A stretch of DNA of 64,000 nt from Siderastrea radians. Lineage: Eukaryota > Cnidaria > Anthozoa > Scleractinia > Rhizangiidae. The stretch is from contig OZ024897.1 of NCBI GenBank assembly GCA_964017195.1, positions 35,499,536-35,563,535 on the forward strand, read 5' to 3'. A model generated the notes under the pieces. The model was given only the letters and a program-made list of their open reading frames with translations. It was not told where the DNA came from and ran no database searches. A program made the translations under genes and the position numbers. This document shows positions 59,660-64,000 of the stretch, one piece after another (position 1 is the stretch's first letter; every line of letters starts with the position of its first letter).

Positions 59660-59743
59660 TAATACTAATACTAATACTAATACTAATACTAATATTATAA
59701 TAATACTACTCCTACTACTAATACTAATAATAATAATAATAAT
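59660..59743. repeat. (ACTAAT)n/(AAT)n microsatellite
   Basis: A hexanucleotide run passing into AAT repeats. It forms the tail of the retroelement end to its right. Confidence 0.93.
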
Positions 59744-59830
59744 TTTATTGGCGCTATTTACATTTCCTAATCAATAGCGCTTTACAGTTGCTGTGATCGA
59801 CGGCACACCATAAAGCTCTCTTGAGCAATT
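59744..59830 (-). mobile_element. Retroelement 3' end fragment
   Basis: On the minus strand, GTAAAGCGCTATTGATTAGG, then GTAAATAGCGCCAATAAAAT runs straight into an ATT microsatellite. This is the layout of a LINE or SINE 3' terminus with a short-repeat tail; no coding part. Confidence 0.55.
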
Positions 59831-59839
59831 ACAATAAAG

Positions 59840-60420
59840 CGATAAACAGGATGATGTTGAAAACGAAAAAACAGGACAGCAATGGAAATCACGGAAACTG
59901 CTAGGTGGTTACCAACGCGGATAAATAATCGCTTTCATCTCCGTTATTTTTGGTAATATTATATAAACATTGGCAATATAATTCCTCATTGTTGTGTTTT
60001 TCGTTCCAACATGTCCAATATTAAACAAGCAACAGAATAACTAACATCTTTCATGACGTTTTGCTTTGTTTTTGTTTTTTACCAAAAGCAATGGTTCAGC
60101 GAACCAGCAATCTTTACACTTAGCTAGTATTAAATTAGCGATTTTACGTGAAATCGCTAAATTCGTCGATAATTTAATAGTAACGAGGAATTTACAAGAT
60201 TGACATCGCCATGTGACCAGTTGGTGCCAAAACTGTCCTCTATGGACTTTGTGCATTCCAAAACAGTTTGTATTTCGCACGTAGGTTAAAGGGGCTAGGT
60301 CATGGCTATTTTTATGTCTGGGAGTCAAAATTCTGGTGAAATCAAAGCTAAAACATTTTCTTACTCTCTTGCACTCTAAGAGAAAGACATGAAGTGGATT
60401 GTTAAAAGGAGAACAAAACT
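59840..60420. other. Intergenic, nothing recognised
   Basis: Anonymous; frame 60041-60328 unsupported. Confidence 0.4.
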
Positions 60421-60426
60421 ATTAAC

Positions 60427-60615
60427 CAGAGGCGGATCCAGGGGAGGGGTTGAGGGGGTTGCAACCCCTCCTTTGAGCAGCATTTTTTTTTTGTTATTTT
60501 GTTTGATTCTTCCTAAATGGTGGCCAATGGTGTGTCGCCTTCCACACCATTGGCGTTAAAGGTTACTACAATGGTGTACAACCCCCCCTTTCAGAAATTC
60601 CTGGATCCGCCCCTG
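60427..60615. mobile_element. 189-bp MITE with 6-bp target-site duplication
   Basis: The ends CAGAGGCGGATCCAGG and CCTGGATCCGCCCCTG are inverted repeats with one mismatch, and ATTAAC flanks both sides (60421-60426 and 60616-60621). G-rich and C-rich subterminal parts follow. The interior contains the inverted pair GGTGTGTCGCC-like and CACACCATTGGC-like words. A related broken copy is at 43765-43980. Confidence 0.85.
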
Positions 60616-60629
60616 ATTAACAGCTCAAA

Positions 60630-62750
60630 TTGGTTTTTGTTAGATGAGCAAAATGTAAAAAAAAGAAGCGGCCTGCCGAGTCCGTTTCCATCCTGACCAA
60701 CCGTGGCCAAAGGCATCCACAGTTTAAGTACACTAGTAGAGTAGCATTAAACAAAACTGGACCGTTATTATGGGCTTCCATCTGTACGAACATGATGTCC
60801 ATTGGCTTGTTAAATCAATACTAAAAATTGATGATATCTTCTCTTGAAGACTCCTTCACTTCAGCACTTGAGAAACTGAGCTCGCATCTGATGACGTGAG
60901 TGAGGTGTGACCTCCGCTTTTTTGTCTGCAAATTAACTATTTTTCTAGCTATGTTTTTCATACCTCATGTCACCTTCAGTAATGGATAACTCTCAAATTT
61001 ACATGCATGGATGATGGTCTCATCGTTTTGTATTCAAATTTTAACATACTGATATTTGCAGTTAAATCTTTGTCACGCAATGTTTCTAAGGTTGGCTATT
61101 TGACAAAAGCTTAAAGAAGGAGCGACTCTTGTACGAGATACAGCTCTGACATTTATAAGCAATTGGTGCAACTCAACTTAAACCCTCTTTGCGACGGATA
61201 ACCTATGACCTTTCATTGCTATAAGTATTGTATGTTTATTTTTGAATTTTTTCGACAAACAATCACGCAATGTGCTTAAAATTAATTGCCTTGAGTACGC
61301 GACACTGCTATGCTAGCAAACGTTCAATTACATATATCTAGCTGCTGAGACTTCAGATTTGGCATTTCTCGCGATTTCTTACGAATCTACGAATGATTTA
61401 TTTTCGCGATAGGCAGGACGGACGTGCGCCCAACGTAGCCAAGTCATGTGGTGAATACATAGATAGTCTAATATTTAGCATTCCACAGAAGTGACGACCT
61501 TGAAACGAACACGGAAAATACGAAAATGAAAACAAGGAAATTTTGTAGTTATAGCTGAACCGGCCAAGGTTGCAACTTAAATGGGAAAACAAATACACTT
61601 ACACAAATGAGGCTTTCAATTTCAATACTTATTCCCTTTATACACAGCAATCGCGGTTGGTAAATATTACTATCATCGCTTGCTACAGAGACGATTGCAC
61701 TCGTTTAGTTGTAATTCGAAGATGAATTCCCATAACAATTGGTTAGTGTTGAAAGAAACTTGTATAAATAAGCCAAAACTAATTGTGTACTTACTTTTTG
61801 AGCCCGTTATTTCAGCAGTTTTTCCCGTTGGCCAACAACACTTCATGGTAAACACAGATTAGAGAGGGCAGTCTTGATAAATCTTTTAGAATTTTTGGGG
61901 AAAGAATTATAAACCTCTTTCCTTAAAAACCGGAATTTTTCTTGCCGAAAGAAAATATTCTTCGAGCTTCAAACACTGCGTTAAACACAGATATAATACC
62001 GACGTGACTTGCAGCTCGACGTCGAAAACTAAGACTAGCATGTCAAGGCAAATATTTTCGTAAGCGCTGACACATTTCCCGCCTGGGTGTTACCTGCCGT
62101 CACGCGCACCACATTTGAGCACTTGACGACTACTTTGTAGATCAAAGTATTGAAAGCCGACTTAATTTGCAAGTTGTAACTGCTGCATGTTGCATGCAGG
62201 TTGCACAGAGATGCATAACTTCACTTAACCATATTTATATTATTATATGACTTAACTTATGCGGCTTTCGATGACAGGAGCACTTTGAGTTAAATTGTTA
62301 AATTTGCCTAATTTGTTGTCATCTGAATATTCTGGACTCTCAAACTTCATTTCGAGTAACAACCTTTGGACCGCCAAAGTTTGATTATGTCCATAAACTC
62401 CCTGGACTCCAAGCAATTCAAAATTAAACCTCAACCCCAGACATAAATTCTTGAGACACTAACGCTTTGTAGGTCGCTACCCCTTCCCCCCTTCAATGTT
62501 GTCAAAAAAATTAACAGTTTCTCGCAGTGAAAACCAAATTTTGTAGTTTTTTCAACACTGCAAAGGGGGAGAGGGGGAAAAGACGGCGGGGTGTCTCAAG
62601 GTTTTTGTCTGCGTTTTCTGTTAAAGTAAATTAAGTGGGTGAAACGTGCAAACATTACCCAATATTTTATCCCTTAATAAATTTTATCTTTCAAGCAATG
62701 GAATGGTAAAAAAAAAAAACTAATTAATTTTGCCATTGTGGTCTCGGCAT
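60630..62750. other. Intergenic, nothing recognised
   Basis: AT-rich, with small frames on both strands (for example 61398-61598, 61680-61862, 62252-62434) but no domain, RNA gene or bounded repeat. Confidence 0.45.
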
Positions 62751-62784
62751 ATACGAGGGTCTCAATGGGGTGATGGCTTCCACG

Positions 62785-62900
62785 GTTAACGGTTAAAATT
62801 TTTGTCTTTTTACGGCTAACGGTTAAAATTTTGGCCATTTTACGGCTAACGGTTAATTTCTTTCCGTTACGGTTAACAGAACTGTTAAAAATTAATTTCC
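62785..62900. repeat. Tandem TTACGGCTAACGGTTAA motif
   Basis: Four diverged copies of TACGGCTAACGGTTAAAATT spaced about 30 bp apart, followed by GTTACGGTTAACAGAACTGT. Confidence 0.75.
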
Positions 62901-63014
62901 ATTGTTTTAAATAGTTAATAATTAATTTGCATTATTGTAAAACACCTTTACGGCCGGTTGTTTACTTCTTAGGTCAATTCTGGGATAAAAAATATATAAA
63001 CAAACCAGGCATAA

Positions 63015-63232
63015 CTAATCGATGATCAATGACATCAATTGGTAATCAATGAGTAATCGATGGGTAATCAGTTGATTGGTCATTGATTATTGGCGATGAT
63101 CAATGAGTAATCGATGACTAATCGAAGCCCAAAAATTTTGTGGCCCATCGATTACTCATCGATGACATCGATTACTCATTGATGTAATTGTTTACCTATT
63201 GATGTTATTGATTACTCATCGATGACAATTTT
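63015..63232. repeat. Palindromic ATCGAT-TACTCA repeat block
   Basis: Multiple copies of ATCGATGAGTAATCGATG and its inverse fill about 218 bp; the left half mostly reads GATCAATGAGTAATCGATG and the right half CATCGATTACTCATCGATGA. The halves form one imperfect inverted repeat centred near 63130, around GCCCAAAAATTTTGTGGC. Confidence 0.75.
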
Positions 63233-63492
63233 TTAAAACAATTTTTTAAATTTAAACTAGTGAGCAGCACTCTGCGAACTTGTAGTTGTAAAACTTGTTT
63301 ATTCTCCTACGCGTTTCGTCCTGAACTATCGTAGACTTCTTCAGGGAGTTTTACAAACAAATGCTAAATGCCTGTATTTAAGCAATAATAGCGGCTATTT
63401 CGAGAAACACGGAGCGCAAAGGTGCGGCCGGATTGACGAAAAAAGAAACAGGCGAAGCTGTGAAATATTTACGCAAGGCGTGAGAGTTATTT

Positions 63493-63526
63493 GGGGGCCA
63501 CGGTTTTAGCTAAAACCGTGGCCCCC
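63493..63526. repeat. 34-bp perfect palindrome
   Basis: GGGGGCCACGGTTTTAG is followed without spacer by its exact reverse complement, CTAAAACCGTGGCCCCC, centred between 63509 and 63510. Confidence 0.97.
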
Positions 63527-63539
63527 CAGGGTAGAGGAT

Positions 63540-64000
63540 CGGAAATTCTCAACAAACCTAAGACGTTTGAACAATTGTCGGAGGAGGGAAGAGAGCCCTA
63601 CTGAAGGATAAAGAGCTGGCTACAGCAAGAAGATCCCATAGCAGTTCTGAGAGGAAAGATCAAAGGTACATGAATCACTTATGAATACGTGTAATTCATC
63701 AATTCGCAAGAACTATTTCCGTTGCACAATCCATATCAGGGGCACCCAACGAGAAATCTTTAGCAAAATACTTGAAATATCATTTTCAGCTTTCTTAGAT
63801 TGTTTCAGAGCTTTTTAAAGGCAAATGTGTTTAAGCTAATACAGATCGATCTGTTCGGCATTCTTAGCTGAAAATTTAGGCCGAAGAAAATTTTAGAAAA
63901 CAGAATCCTATCCGCCGAATTTCCGAGCTGCTGATGGCTCTCGGAAAATGCTAGCTGACCTTTTTTGCACTCTAAACGACATACTTGTCTCTATGAAAAC
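63540..64000. other. Right edge, nothing recognised
   Basis: Anonymous sequence running off the window. The stretch at 63300-63350 with TACGCGTTTCGTCCTGAACT and GACTTCTTCAGGGAG resembles the repeats often seen at Penelope-like element ends, but no coding part is adjacent. Confidence 0.3.

Overview
This is eukaryotic nuclear DNA. It has split genes with GT-AG introns, very low gene density, many microsatellites and many decayed transposons (LINE, Penelope-like, SINE, short inverted-repeat elements). The repeat styles, compact introns and the kind of dioxygenase gene suggest a marine invertebrate, most likely an anthozoan cnidarian such as a stony coral or sea anemone. That placement is inference from sequence style, not from a search. 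There are no bacterial-type operons, rRNA genes, convincing tRNA genes or CRISPR arrays.

Three genes are well supported. Gene A (minus strand, about 3.07-8.40 kb) and gene B (plus strand, 38.17-42.81 kb) are paralogous members of the isopenicillin N synthase-like Fe(II)/2-oxoglutarate dioxygenase superfamily. Both have five recognised coding exons with matching intron phases, and their last two exons are equal in length (248 and 278 nt). Both keep the His-x-Asp...His iron ligands and the Arg-x-Ser motif. They point away from each other across about 30 kb of repeat-rich DNA. Gene B is complete at 320 codons. Gene A lacks a visible start codon. Gene C (minus strand, 53.19-56.45 kb) is a three-exon WD40 beta-propeller protein of at least 294 residues. 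Weaker candidates are a small three-exon gene behind a promoter-like block at 47.6-48.7 kb, two or three possible exons at 27.4-29.2 kb, and an ORF with one in-frame stop at 59.0-59.3 kb.

Layout: 0-0.3 kb polypyrimidine tract; 0.3-3 kb intergenic with a Mutator-like hairpin MITE; 3-8.4 kb gene A, whose introns hold a LINE tail, a 355-bp tandem duplication and a TIR element; 8.7-24 kb a repeat block made of an old segmental duplication, three clusters of a roughly 41-bp minisatellite, two Penelope-like fragments, a SINE and an L1/Tx1-like LINE; 24-34 kb mostly anonymous DNA with hairpin MITEs; 34.2-35.3 kb a 5'-truncated CR1/L2-like LINE; 35.3-36.7 kb a 1.4-kb TIR element with a 7-bp target-site duplication and an unrecognised ORF; 37.6-38.0 kb a GC-rich hAT-like MITE just upstream of gene B; 38.2-42.8 kb gene B; 43-53 kb TIR-type repeats, one array of a 105-bp satellite and the small candidate gene; 53.2-56.4 kb gene C, with a second, inverted copy of the same satellite in its last intron; 57-64 kb repeats and anonymous sequence.

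The supported genes do not form an evident pathway. The two dioxygenases probably arose by gene duplication and may act on related small-molecule substrates, which the sequence does not identify.
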